Translations under genes and position numbers: made by a program
Part shown: positions 1 through 11,406 of the stretch, piece after piece
Numbering within the stretch: the first letter of the stretch is position 1
Layout of the letters: each line of letters starts with the position of its first letter
The notes under the pieces: generated by a model
Database searches by the model: none
Told to the model about the DNA's origin: nothing
The model's input: only the letters and a program-made list of their open reading frames with translations
From: Guillardia theta CCMP2712
Taxonomy: Eukaryota; Cryptophyceae; Pyrenomonadales; Geminigeraceae
Length of the DNA: 64,000 bases
Assembly: GCF_000315625.1 (NCBI RefSeq)
Contig: NW_005434635.1
Location: 420,318 to 484,317 of the forward strand
Direction: 5' to 3'

Positions 1-352
1 CCCAGTGGCAACCTGGACAGTACAGTACTACGGTACCGGCGGTTAGAATTTATTATCCTGAGACCGTGGCACGCCGGGTGAAACTTCAACTTGATTAAAC
101 TTTTGCTGCGGCCCTCTGTGCCGGCTCCCGGGTCGGTCAGGGCCTTCGGAAGGTACGGCCCGGTCTGTGCCACTGAGCGGCCGGCCCGGCCGGTCCGACT
201 GCGGCGGCCCGGCCCGGGCCTCCGAGCGGCCCGGGGCCCGGCCGCGCCCGCCGCGGGAGCCTGCAGTGCGGCCGGGCGCTCAGGCACTGAGTGCCCGGCC
301 CCCCGGCGCTGAACTTCCCGGCGAAAATTCAATCGCCCCGCCGTTTGAACGG
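1..352. other. GC-rich island, no gene
   Basis: A very GC-rich stretch (runs of GGCCCGG and CCGGCCC from about 150 to 310) at the window edge. It carries the short motif CACTGAG twice in a C+G context (around 171 and 283), as in the islands at 13856-14400, 23270-23400, 52075-52120 and 62260-62540. Open frames here come from base composition. The last coding bases of the PDZ gene on the minus strand abut it at 353. Confidence 0.5.
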
Positions 353-3321
353 TCAAGTTGGTAAGATCACTGCACTTTGATCAGCCGCTGAGCCGCATGC
401 CATGCCGCCATGATGACCCGGCGTACAGTCACGACGTCTCCTCACCGTCACGAGCCTGTTGCGCCGAGCCTCGCCTGGAGTTGTCTTCGAGGCTCTGCAG
501 GCCTTGTGCAAGCCCTCCAGGTGCGAGGAACCAGCGGGAGAATGGTAGGCAGCGCTTAGGAGGTCCTAGAACCTCCTACGAGCTGGAAGGAGCAACAAAA
601 AACGTCAATGGTTGCCAGCTGGGGATGTGGTGGGGAATTCAACCTTGTCTCTGTATCTCTCGGCGATCTCGAGCTCTGTCATCTGGCAAAGAGTCTCACT
701 GATCTGCTGGAAAAGAGCTGGGCAAGGCTCGAAAGCTACCTTAGATCCTTCAACCTTCCTGTCGGACCTCACAAGCTCGACGGTGTAGACGCGCTCGAGC
801 ACTGGCAGAGGGTGAGGAGGAGGCGAGCAGAGGCGTGAGAAGGTACCCTGCCCCCCAGACGAGGTCTGCTGCACTGCCGCTCTCTTGAGGGTCATACTAA
901 CTGAGAAAGGAGATGAGAGGTAGACGGCCAACAAGGAGACAAGAAGAGGGACGAGGAGAAGAGGGGGGGAGGCGCGGGAGGGAGGAGCTAAGGAGCCAAA
1001 GAGAAAGAGGAGCGGAGGCGTGAGCTACCTTTGGAGCCTCTTGGGCCGAGCACGGCGTCTGCCAGCTCCTGGGGCGTCATGTCGACCACAGCGTTGCCTG
1101 CATCAAGTTGACCCTGCGTTCACTCGTTGGCTGCTCGTCACCTCCGACAGCCAGCAGGATGTCTCCTTTCTCGACATTCCCCTGCAGAAACGAATGGGAA
1201 CGTCAGTCCAGTCCATGAGCTGCTGCTGCTGCTGCATGGGAGGGAGAGGGAAAAGTTGGATAGGGTGAGCAAGAGCGAAGACCTCGATGCTCGCGGGAGA
1301 TCCAGGTATGATCGTTGCCACCTACAGAGAAGCTCTTAACATGCCGCGCGGAGGAGGAGGCGATCATACTTCATACTCCCTGAAGCTATTCTTCTTGACC
1401 ATGATCCCAACCCCCTCCATCCTGACATCATCATCACTCACGCTCAACCCCAACAGACGCGTTGACCCACTTCATGACTCGACGGAGAGCTACTTTAGCC
1501 TCGTTCATCAAGGTTGGGTCAACCTGCAACATCATCACAACCACTGCAATCTCCCTCCTCCTCTTGCTCCCCCTCCTCGTCTTCGTCCTGGTCTTCCTCG
1601 TCCTCTTCCTCTTCCTCTTCCTCTTCCTCCTCTTCGTGTCTCAAAACTTCACCGGCTCCGCGTTGAATCCCAGGTTGGCGAAAGGAAACATGCTTCTCTT
1701 GAGCTGTAAGACTCTTTACACAACCCCAGGAAAGGATCGAGGCGAACAAACCTGACGTTTGTCTTCATCAAGCAACTCGATTCTTGTCAGGTCGTTGCGA
1801 AATTTCGCCTGGGGAACTACATGAGGCCGGCTTCAAGTTCCCCTCGCTCCCTTCTCCTCATTCCCAACACCAGCGTTCTCTCCTGTTTCTCCCCTCCTCT
1901 CAACTTCCTCATCCCTTCTCCTCATCTATCTTCCCTCTTCCCTTCTCTGTTAGCCTTCCCTTCCCCCCCTCCATTCCCTGCTCGCCCCTGCTCACCTTGT
2001 ACCACTTCGCCAGGATCCGACCGAAGTGTGGTTCCTGCAGGCGGGAGGGTCACCCGGGATGGCATTGCAGGAGGACTCACAGAAAAACTTGGCTCCTTCT
2101 CGGCGAAGGGAAAATTCTTAATGAACTCCGAGTAGAGCTCCCGGAACGTGACGTTGCCTTGGTCGGTCAACCGACAGTTGGCAAACGCTTCAACGCAGTA
2201 CGTCAGGATCTCCTTCACTTCCTTCCTGTCGTCCTGAGGTGCTGCAGACCTCTTCGACTTCCCTGCGCTCATCCCTGCATCCTTTCCCTTCAACATCTTA
2301 CCCTTCCTGGCCTTCCCTTCGCTCCTCTCCTGCTTCGCCTTCACCGCCTGCCCACCACTCTTAGCGGATGAGCGAACGACGTTCAGTCCCAGCTTGGCAA
2401 AAGACTTGTCCATCTCTTTGTCGTAGAGCGCCTGGACGGTGCGGAGGGGCGTCAAGTCCGACTCAGTGTAGTGCGGGTTGATGAGCGACATGCCGATATA
2501 CGAGCCGCTCCTGCTCTTCTTCAACGGCTTCCCCGTCTTGGTCTCGTACCAGGCCTGGATGCTCCGCCCGAGTGTCACGTTGGGCAGGACGTCCTCGGAG
2601 GCGAAGGAGGGGAACTCCTCTCTGAAGACTCTGCTGATGGTAGCGAACCTCACACGGCCCTTGAGCCGCAGCAGACTGCTGGCAAACGCCTCAAACGCTC
2701 CATTGACTTGCGACACTTTGAGCGGAGCTGGAGAGTCTCCTGCGAGGAAGAAGAAAACTCATCAGGTAAGACAAGGAAGATGGCGCAAGAGAATGAGGAG
2801 AAGAACTCGTTGTCTCTTCACCTTTCTTGCTCTCGGCTGCCTCCTTTCCTCCTTGATCCAAGTCCGTGACAGCAGTCTCTGCATGGCAACGCTTACAACA
2901 TGCAAGTTGGCAGGAGATTAGGACCTGTTGAACCTTGTGACATGAGCAGAGAGCAAACTCTTCTTGCAGGCTGAGATGCTGCAAAGGAAAACTGAAAGGA
3001 TACCATCAATCAGTCGAAAGCTCTCCACTCCTAACCGCATCCTCCTCTGCCCTCCCCCTCCTCCCCCTCTCTTCATTCTCACTGGAATTTTCAGTATGTT
3101 CTCACCGCAGGGCTGCAGATCCCCGAGCAGCGAACGGGATGGCGCGGGTGCAGGGATGCAATGCCGCCAGCATGGAGGAGAGGACTGAACCCATCGGCAG
3201 GATGAGGAGCCAGAAGGAGAGACAGAACAAGGAAGCTAAGGCTCAGAGGGGGGGAGGAGGAGGAGGAGGAGGAGGAGGAGGAACGAGCGGGGGGTGGAGG
3301 AGGAGCGCCCATTCCCTGCAT
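353..3321 (-). CDS. PDZ-domain protein with duplicated upstream domain, possibly plastid-targeted
   Basis: Multi-exon minus-strand gene reconstructed from splice signals; several junctions are only approximate. The first exon (from ATG at 3321) is Pro/Ser-rich, then hydrophobic (FLVLSLLLAPHPADG), then FSPLLHAGG; a signal peptide followed by Phe would fit a complex-plastid presequence, but this is inferred. A Cys-rich exon (CCKRCH, about 2890) follows. The exon around 2100-2741 holds two related segments: one ends LGRSIQAWYETKTG and the other FGRILAKWYK, both preceded by a Phe/Arg-rich helix pattern, so a domain was probably duplicated. A clear PDZ domain follows, spread over exons between about 1400 and 850: GVGIMVKK, then IIPGSPA, GDILLAVGG, TPQELADAVLGP and KVSMTLK, joined in frame across four introns. 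The C-terminal exons run through VYTVELVRSD to a stop at 353-355. The partner ligand is unknown. The paired segments faintly resemble winged helices. The PDZ call is firm; the targeting and the N-terminal exons are not. Confidence 0.6.
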
Positions 3322-3437
3322 CTCTGATATAAGCGCCTTTAGACTTGCTTACCTTCTCCATGTGGGGGTAGTCCCAATAGGTTGATGGGGGTAGTTGTTG
3401 GGAAAGGTGGGGTAGTCGAGACTCCTTTATGACAAAA

Positions 3438-3796
3438 ATTGAAGCCGACCAGGGTCAGGGAGAGCCAGGGAAGCGATGAGGAAGAAGAGGAGGGTAGAGG
3501 AGGCGGGAAGAGGAGGAGGGGAGGGGAGGGGAGGCAGAGAGGGAGGCAGAGAGGGGAGAAGGGGAGGGGAAGAGGGGAGGGGATGTGGGGGAGGGAGGAC
3601 AATTCGTGGGAAGGGGGAGAGGTAGGGGGAGGACGGAAGAGGTGTGAAGGAGGAGGGAGGGTGAGGCGAACACCACAGTTGATCAGATGAAAGGTCCTCT
3701 ACCTTTCCCTCATCACTCAAGTGCTGAATCGTCGAGAGAGGACACAACGTACTACAAAGAACAAAAATTGAAGCCGACCAGGGTCAGGGAGAGCCA
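3438..3796. repeat. Direct repeat of about 30 bp flanking purine-rich DNA
   Basis: The segment TTGAAGCCGACCAGGGTCAG plus GGAGAGCCA occurs at about 3438-3468 and again at about 3768-3796, bracketing roughly 300 bp of GGGGA/GAGG-rich low-complexity DNA. The second copy directly precedes the AGGAC array. The block just before it (3361-3420) is rich in GGGGTAGT, so it is C-rich on the strand of the PDZ gene, whose start lies 40 bp away. Confidence 0.7.
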
Positions 3797-3814
3797 TGTG
3801 GCGATCGATGAATG

Positions 3815-3929
3815 GGCAGGACAGGACAGGACAGGACAGGACAGGACAGGACAGGACAGGACAGGACAGGACAGGACAGGACAGGACAGGACAGGACAGG
3901 ACAGGACAGGACAGGACAGGACAGGACAG
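3815..3929. repeat. (AGGAC)n pentanucleotide microsatellite, about 23 copies
   Basis: An uninterrupted AGGAC tandem array. Because the unit is five bases, all frames stay open and read GQDRT repeats; no splice or domain evidence supports translation. It is followed by degenerate AAGGAGAGG repeats to about 3970. Confidence 0.95.
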
Positions 3930-3969
3930 CCAAGGAGAGGGAAGGACAGCCAAGGAGAGGAAAGGAGAG

Positions 3970-6620
3970 GAAACGTGGCCATTTAGAGTGGGGAGAATGA
4001 CAACAGGATCACGACTGGACCGAAAGCAAAAATGTCAGAAGGAAGGAGACGACGGAAGATTAGGGAGGGCAGGAATAAGCTATGTTTTCACTTGTCATTG
4101 AATAATAAGAGGACGCTCAGAGCAGCAGCAAAACAACTCTACACATTTGCAAGTTTTGTCCCACATGGCATAAGATCGGCAGGTGAATCGGAGGCAGAAC
4201 TAGGAAATGGAGGAATCTAGGCAGGAAGAATGTTCATACGATACATGGTAGGGGATTAGAGGAGATTGAGAAGGAAGGAGTGACTTCTATAGGGCTACCT
4301 TGTCTCCTCTGACCTGCTACATCTGCGAGTTTAGGAGAAGAGGCTGGAAGTCAGGCATGGCTGCTCATGTTGGAACAGAAGTAGCAGAAGCCGACTAAGT
4401 CACTCTGAGTGTTCAGGTGACGGTGATATTGACTGATAGGTGTAATGAATCTCTCTGAATACCTCTGCTGATCTCATCGGCTATGCCCGATTCCCTGCTG
4501 CTGCACAACTGCCCTTGCAGAACTCCGAAAGCGGGGCTGCTGTCCAGTCAGCCTCCCTCCACAGCCGGGCAGCATACCCACACTGCACTCGCATGTCCTC
4601 TGCTCGAGCCCTCTCCCGTCCGTGGTTAAGATTCTGAAGTTTCAAGCTCAAGAGGGCCATCATGAATCGATGAGAAGAGACGAAGAAATCGCCTTCGATT
4701 CCTGGACGGACTTGTTCTGATCTTTATGGAGATGGATCTGAAGGGCGGTACTCTGAAGAGATAGAACTTTTGCATAAGAGTGCATCGCTCAAAGATGAAT
4801 GTGAAAGAATGGAGCGATCAAAGATGAAAGCGACAGATTGCTCAAAAATCACCTTGAAACACCACAGAGGTGTCATTGAGTTTGAAACTCAGGAACTCGA
4901 ACAACGCGAAATAGCATTTTACCGAGGCAACTATACAAGCAGTGCAATAGCAGGGCCCTGGGCTGGTCGGGAAGAAGGAGGTTGGTGGCTCCTCTCAGCA
5001 AAAAGCAACTCAGGTGTTTATCTTTGACAGAGACCCTTGTACTGTTGTGAGTAAGGCCGTAAGGTCTGTGACATAGACCCTTGTAGGTCTAGAAGCGTTG
5101 AAGGCGAGAGGGACATGACTAGATAGAACGTGGAGAAAAGGTGCGTCATAATGCATTTATTTCCGCCTGTCTTACGTCAATCCGGCATCTCGAGGCCTGC
5201 AGCAGCCAAGTCTGTCTGATCAGTCCTCCCAATCATGGAAAACGTAGCGCGATTTTGATCCCTTGGGTCCCTTCACCAATAACAATCAGCTGCCTGTAGG
5301 TTGCAAGGCTCTCAGCCCATCGACCAATGAGAGCTATAGCAAGAGCGAGGGCTCGTTGACCTCATTGCTCACGAGCATGTTCCAGCAGGTTAAACGAGGT
5401 TGGCAGGAAAGGAAGGAAGGCCCGTCGAATTAGGGAAGGTCTGAGGCTGGAAGAGGAGGCGAGGATGAGGAGCGGAGCATAATCGAACTCAGAGAGGCAG
5501 AGGAGGCTCTCCAGGGCTCCTCCCTCCCCTCATGTTTCTACAGCTCAGCATGCGCGGCCATTGTTGAGCGACGCAACTGCGACTAGCAAACAGGTCACGG
5601 CCGGTACGAACGCTGTTTAAAACTATTTACAACACTTACATGCTTTTAAAATCACTGAAAAAAGGTAATTCAAGTTCCTATAACTATTTTATATAACTTT
5701 TAACCGTTATTGTACATATTTCGTTACAAGTAAAATGACATCTTCGATAACCCGTCCTCTCCACATCAATTTATGGGGTGGTCATTTTAAGACACACTGG
5801 GTCTGCACGAGATCCGTCCCAAGGGGTAGTAGTGTCAGTTACAGTGGGAAGGGGGGTCAAGTAGACTATAGGGGGTGGTGGAGTGTACAATAGAGGGTGG
5901 GGGTTCCCGTCAGTACTCACGTGCTTTTAATACAAAGCAAGGTACCCCACCCCCTTTGATTTGTTGTTGACTACCCCGCATGCCCCCCATTTTGCATGGT
6001 TAATCTCCAGGTGGGTACCCTTTACAACCCCCTGTGGGGATATACGACCCTCCGATTTTGAAACCCACCCCACCTACTCAGACACATATGACCCCACCCC
6101 ACTTGCTCAAATAACCAACCCACCCCTTGACTGGTCCAGTCCTACCAGCGCAAATTCTTGTACCACCGTACTGAAGTCCTGTACCCACCCCACCCCTTAC
6201 AGCCAAATCTCGTGTAAATGAAGGATACCCTCTCATCGCCATGGATCCATTTTTAGAATCTTTCCAAATATTCTATGACAATTTCAAATTAACATTCAAA
6301 GATTGTGTTTTCAGTGTTGAAAGTTTGTCTTGAAAAGGTCTTTTGCAAGGCTATCAGCTACTACCCCCTTCGCGGTCAAACCCAAAAAGGACCCTACCCA
6401 GCTTCAATCGTAAAACACAAAGTAGTACCCACCCTTGCAATATCCCGTACCCCCCACCCCCCGTGGGTGATCTTTTCCCTCTCGCATCCCTCTACTTCTT
6501 GCTCACTGCAGCAGAGGAGGCCACAGCAGGGGAGGGAGGACGAGGACACGGTGGAGGGGAGGGAAGAAGATGGGATGATGAGGAGAGGAGGGAGAAGATG
6601 AGGGGGCTGTGATGAGAGCA
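3970..6620. other. Long intergenic spacer with C-rich TACCCC block
   Basis: No convincing gene. Short frames at 4032-4220 and 4770-5027 lack domain signals and splice context. From about 5760 to 6480 the plus strand is dense in ACCCC, TACCCC and CCCACCCC. Comparable blocks lie upstream of other genes in the window. Here the block is on the coding strand of the downstream symporter gene. Confidence 0.6.
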
Positions 6621-6648
6621 GGCGAGAGCGGAAGAATCAGAGGCTATC

Positions 6649-6825
6649 ATGAGGAGCGACCGGCAAGACCTGGTTGAGTTGATGACCAAGACAGTGCGCA
6701 GACAAGTCGAAGAGAGCGAAAGGAGAGTAGATTTTCGTGGACGAGTAGAAGTCGGCTATGATGATGATGGAGTTCAAGACGGCTGTATGTGCAAACTGTG
6801 TGACAGTGTGCGGGTCGTCTACTGA
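6649..6825 (+). CDS. Possible small gene or terminal exon, Cys-containing
   Basis: A 58-residue frame from ATG to TGA with a charged helical first half (LVELMTKTVRRQVEESERR) and a C-terminal CMCKLC motif that could bind metal. The frame can be extended upstream to an acceptor-like CAG at about 6620 (residues ARAEESEAI), so it may be the last exon of a gene whose earlier exons I could not find. Composition looks more protein-like than its surroundings. Function unknown. Confidence 0.3.
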   Translation: MRSDRQDLVELMTKTVRRQVEESERRVDFRGRVEVGYDDDGVQDGCMCKLCDSVRVVY

Positions 6826-7371
6826 TTATGCTTACAGGCGTCACAAAGTTTCATTTGACCTGAGCTACTCGTTTCGTACGGACGGGGGTGCTGCAAGGCT
6901 TAATTCGCTTTGTGGCTGAGAAAGACCCTTTGAACTTGATCAGGTGATGATGAATGAAGTCTGAGTTGGATGCATATGGTTGAAAACGTTGTCTTGGGGC
7001 TTCATGATGAATGATGTGCTGCTCTATGTAGTGTTTCAAATCAAACACCTCTCATCATGAACTTGTTTGTGCTGTTGGGGGCTCTGTTCCTCATACCCTC
7101 AAAATTCCGTCATGAGTGTTTCTTGATCAAAACGAAACACGTAGGCGCTGTCGTGGCACCAGCGCGATACAAGCTAAAACACGGCATTCTTTGCCTCCCC
7201 ATTCTCATTCTTCAGGTTCTTCATGTTGTCTGTGTCGATGACAAAGATCAACATGGAAGTGAGCCTGAGCGCCTTTCCTGACGCCTCCTCAGGTTAATCC
7301 CTGCGCAAGGAGTCCGTGCACCCGTTCGTTCCGCGCTGTTACCCGCCGAAGTTTAAACATCTGTCAAGACA
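6826..7371. other. Upstream region of the symporter gene
   Basis: About 545 bp without a supported gene. A frame at 7057-7281 is hydrophobic but lacks splice or family support. The last 90 bases before the ATG at 7372 carry no obvious TATA box. Confidence 0.5.
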
Positions 7372-9409
7372 ATGACCGACTGGATCGCCCTGTCTTACTC
7401 CCTGACCATCATTTGTTTGGTGGCGATTGCAATTTATGCAATCATCTACACCAAGTTCTTCACACAGAAGAACGAGAATGTGAAGCACGTTCTGGAGACA
7501 TCTGAAGGCTTCATCACTGCCAGGAAAACACAAGGCATGTGGAGGATCGCGTGGAGCTTCTACGCTGGAAGTGTTGGTTCTTGGGTCATCACCAGTACCG
7601 CAAGCTATGCCTCGTATGCAGGTTACCTGGGCGTGATATTCTATGCCGTTGCTACAGGCATTCCCATCATCATGCAGGCATATTTTGGTGACATTGTGCA
7701 AACTAAGTTTCCGAATGCAAACTCCTTGGGTGATTTCATCCTGCTGCGATTTGGGCCCACTGCGAAGTTGGCAACCATCATCGTGACTCTCATCAACATG
7801 TCAATCTTCATGCTCGCTGAGTTCACAACTGTCGGTGGCCTGTTCAGTGACTTTGTTGGTTCTGTGAGCTACCCGATCATCATCATTGTTGCAGTTCTCA
7901 CCACTGTAAGCCAAAAATCTTTGAATTTATTCCCTGATTGACCGTTGAGTTGGCAGATCTACACGGTTTATGGTGGTTTGCTGGTATCGATCGTGACAGA
8001 TCAGGTTCAGGGTATCATCAGTGTTCTCCTCACGATCATTCTCACCATCTACGTCGCTGCAACATTTCGTAGAGATCTCCCTGCAAACTTTGGTCCGTAT
8101 GAGCCGATGCTTGGTCCGAATCTCTCAGGCTACAGCTCCATTTTCACCATGCCGATATCTCTTGCCGCCGCTACAGTCTTCAACGAAGGCATGTGGCAAA
8201 GAGTTTGGGCAGCTGAAGACCACACAGCTCTCAAAAGAGGAGGCATCATCGCCTGCTTTGCAATAGTGTTTGTTGTGTTCATCTTTGGTTTCGGTGGACT
8301 CCTTGCTGTGTGGGGTGGGTTGGTCGATTACGAGAATACCAATCCCAACCTATACATCTTCCAGCTGTTCAAGTCAGATCCGTCAGCGCCGAATGCTCAT
8401 GTCGAGAACTTCATTGAAGTCTTGGTACTGGTTCTCGCGGCTGTGATGAATGAGTCGGCCATCGACAGCTTGCAGAACGGTCTGGCTGCGACCATCTCAT
8501 CACATTTCCTGCGAGGGAAGCCTTTGCTGTGGGCCCGTATCTGTGTGCTGCTCATCAACATTATCATCGTGCCATTTGCTCTGGCGAACTACAGTGTTCT
8601 TTCCATCTTCCTGCTCGGCAATATGCTGGGAGTCTGCTGGTTCCCTCCTGTCATAATGGGAGGTATCTGGGACAGTGAGCTCGGGAAACGTGTAGTCTGC
8701 GAGTCGAGCATGCTGTTCGGCGGCGTCATCGCCGTGATCGCCTCCACTGTCTATGGCATCGCTGCTGGCCCTTCCCAATGTATCCAGATGTGGAACGACG
8801 GAGCACTGTATCCGCCTGCTCCCGACATCTGCAGTTGCGCTAGTGACGCGGCTTTGTACAATTTGACCAACCCAGGAGTGAATTGCGCAACAGCTGGCGC
8901 CTACTGGACGTGGCTGGGACAGCCCTACATGTGGCAGTACTTCCTTATTGCGCTCGGTGTGTGGCAAACTGCTTTGTGGGGGGTGACTGATGCTGACTAC
9001 AGGCGTCTCGACGGCTGGAACTCTCGCCTTCGGCCTGTTGCACGAGCTCTTCTACAGGTTGAACATCCACTTCATGGGGGTCACAGAGCTCCTCCTCAAG
9101 GTCCCCGGATACGCGGAACTTGCTGGCCTCACGGTAGATCACGCTGAACTGCAGAGGAAGCAGGATGATGATGCAGCGAAGCCGCAATTCAACGGCGACG
9201 ATCAAGGCATGCAGCAGGTGAATGGCTCGCAGGACTCACAGATGTTCATGGCTGTGTCCCCGAGCATTCCTGTCGTGCATCCGTACCCAGCCGTGGTCCC
9301 CATGCAGCCTCAGCTGTTCGCCCAGCCCGTTGTGATGGTTCCGGCAGCTGAAGGAGGAAACGTGGCACTTCCAGGAAGCCTCCAGCAGGGCCAGCAGGGG
9401 CTCGCGTAG
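7372..9409 (+). CDS. Sodium:solute symporter family transporter
   Basis: Model: exons 7372-7905, 7957-8956 and 9003-9409 with 51- and 46-nt GT-AG introns; all phases agree and give 646 residues. The protein is strongly hydrophobic with more than ten membrane segments. Near the N-terminus SEGFITARKTQGMWRIAWSF followed by SVGSWVITSTASYASYAGYLG fits the start of the SSS fold (PutP/DUR3-like), where a broken first helix binds Na+ and substrate. The second exon keeps the alternating helices and a small Cys-rich external loop (DICSCASDAALYN). The last exon begins GVSTAGTLAFG and ends in a hydrophilic Gln/Pro/Val-rich tail (about residues 560-646) that should be cytosolic. The family cotransports urea, proline, sugars or vitamins with Na+ or H+; the substrate cannot be read from the sequence. 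Urea or amino acid uptake at the plasma membrane is a guess. Confidence 0.85.
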
Positions 9410-9631
9410 CTTCTTTGTGCTTCCAACGAGTCAGGAGAGTCCCGGGGCGAGAGTGTACTCTAGCTAACCGGCGACCCTAAAGTCGTTAGGAAATGAAAAG
9501 GTTCGAATTTTAACAAGTCAAGCGATCGAAGCACGCGGATGAAGCGTGCGACTCGTCTAGCATCTCTCGTCTAGTGAGCGAGGCTCCTTCATCGTCCTCG
9601 GGTTATCAACTGCGGGATGAATCGCCACTGC

Positions 9632-11406
9632 TCAACTGCTGGAGCCCTTGAGGGTGGCCATCAACTCCGTGCCCACGGCGAGTTCACCAGAGTCAGCAAG
9701 CGCCTTCAGCTGAGCTCCGAACTTCTCCTCCTCCGGGTCGTTGGGGTTGTAGGCTGTGAACCTGGCATGCTGGTCAGCCCTCATCCTCTCCTTTCATCGG
9801 TTCCTACTTGCAGATCTTGCAGCGCCATGAGAGCGGGTCGTTGGGGACGACCTTCTCGAACAGCTTGGTCTGCCACGCTTGGCCGCGCTCGTCCCTCTCC
9901 TTCTTGCCCGCACGCTTTCTTGTACGTCAGAGAGAGAGGGGAAAGAGGAAAGCGCCAAACCTGTCCGTCCTCGAGTTTCGTCTTGTGCTCCGTGGCAAAG
10001 TCGAGATTTTGAGTCTTCAAGCCTCTCGTGACTTGACTCCACACTCTGCGAGACTCGTAGTACTTCTGCTTGTCTTCAGGGTCGACGTTCTGCAATAAGG
10101 TTGGAGGAGAACATGGGTGAGAGCGATCATTACCAGAGGCATGAAGCTCTTCTGCTTCTCAGCTTCAACATCCAAGAAAACATTTGACGCACCCGTCTTC
10201 TTATCTAGTTCGAAAACCCTCGTGAGAGACTCAACAATCAAATGAAACCATCTCAACATGGCCCGGAACAATCAAAGAAGCAATCAAGACAATCAAGAGC
10301 ACGGGGAGTTCCATCATGCTGTAAGACGTTACCTGTAATCTTGATCACACGATCCCAACGACCGTCGATTTTGCAGATTGTGTCTTTGCTGCCGATCCTT
10401 GTGACTTTGCCGCTCACTGAATTGTTTTCTCCCTTGAAATAACCCCTGTTCGTGAACGAAGCGGTCCATTGAAAACCCGTTTCCTTGCAAGAAATTTGAA
10501 CATCCCCCGCGATCTCCATGCGCATGACACCAATCAAGAGCCCTCGAACGTAATAAGAAGGAAAATTGAACGTGTAGGTTTCGCCTGCAAGTACACAAGT
10601 TACTCTTACATCTTCAGACGCTGAAGTGTTAAAGTGTATAACCGAGTGCCAGAATATGCAGTGAAGCTTGTCCGTCCATGATAGAAGCAGCACTGTTGCC
10701 CAAGAATTTGCTCTTGGGATTAATCGCTGCATTCAGTATCCATCCAGCCTTTCTGTTAACGAAATGGAACGCCGAGATAGGCGGATGATGAGAAACCTAA
10801 CAATATTTTGTCACGAAGAAAACTCCAGCAGAGATTCACGAGACAGCAATCGCTCGATCTCACCTGCTCCGCGAGGTAATAAGTTGTTCCACCGTCACCA
10901 TAATCCCATTTGCAGTGAAACACTTCTCCGAGGATCGGATTGTACGGCTTTTTCACACCCTGTTCCACATCATAACGTCATCGACTCCCATGACGAAAGA
11001 AAGAAAAAGAAAGAATGAGACGAGAAAGGACAATCCTTTGACTCACCGGTGGCTTGAAATGCCAACCACACAGATACCATCGAGTAACGGTGAGAAAGCG
11101 CTCAAGGGGGTCAGATGTTGTAGCAATGCTGCAGAACATTGAGATGAGAAACTCGTGTCTGCTCACAGAACAATAGAGTCCTCACTCTTGAATTAATCTC
11201 CCGTGAGCCATGAAGTCTGAGCATTTCTCGAGGAAGGATCTAGGTTCAAGGATGAAAGTCGGAAGAGTGACGCGCGAGAGGTCCATCCCCGTTTTCAGCT
11301 GACGAATCATGGCCATCAAGATGCTCTTCGGCTGCTCGTCCAGCTTCTCTTCGTATTCTGGCTCTTCGCCCGCGACAACGTCGGCCTCGCCATCAATGGA
11401 AGACAT
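9632..11406 (-). CDS. Oxysterol-binding protein-related lipid transfer protein
   Basis: Nine exons on the minus strand: 11406-11186, 11128-11047, 10959-10864, 10796-10643, 10584-10333, 10204-10134, 10089-9961, 9902-9808 and 9761-9632. Phases agree throughout and give 409 residues. The family signature KKPYNPILGE with EVFHC is at about residues 104-117, and the phosphoinositide-binding HHPP (SHHPPISAF) at about 136. The core continues with KSKFLGNS, YYVRGLLIG and the C-terminal SRRVW and FATEHK elements. Such ORD domains exchange sterols or PI4P between membranes at contact sites. No PH domain, FFAT motif or ankyrin repeat is visible, so this is a short ORD-only type like yeast Osh4-Osh7. The acidic N-terminus (residues 1-25) is unique. 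The acceptor of exon 8 could shift by 3 nt. Confidence 0.92.

Noticed and set aside
3687-4101. Open frames reading GQDRT or VLSCP repeats
   Set aside because: They exist only because an (AGGAC)n array has no stops in any frame; no splice or family evidence.
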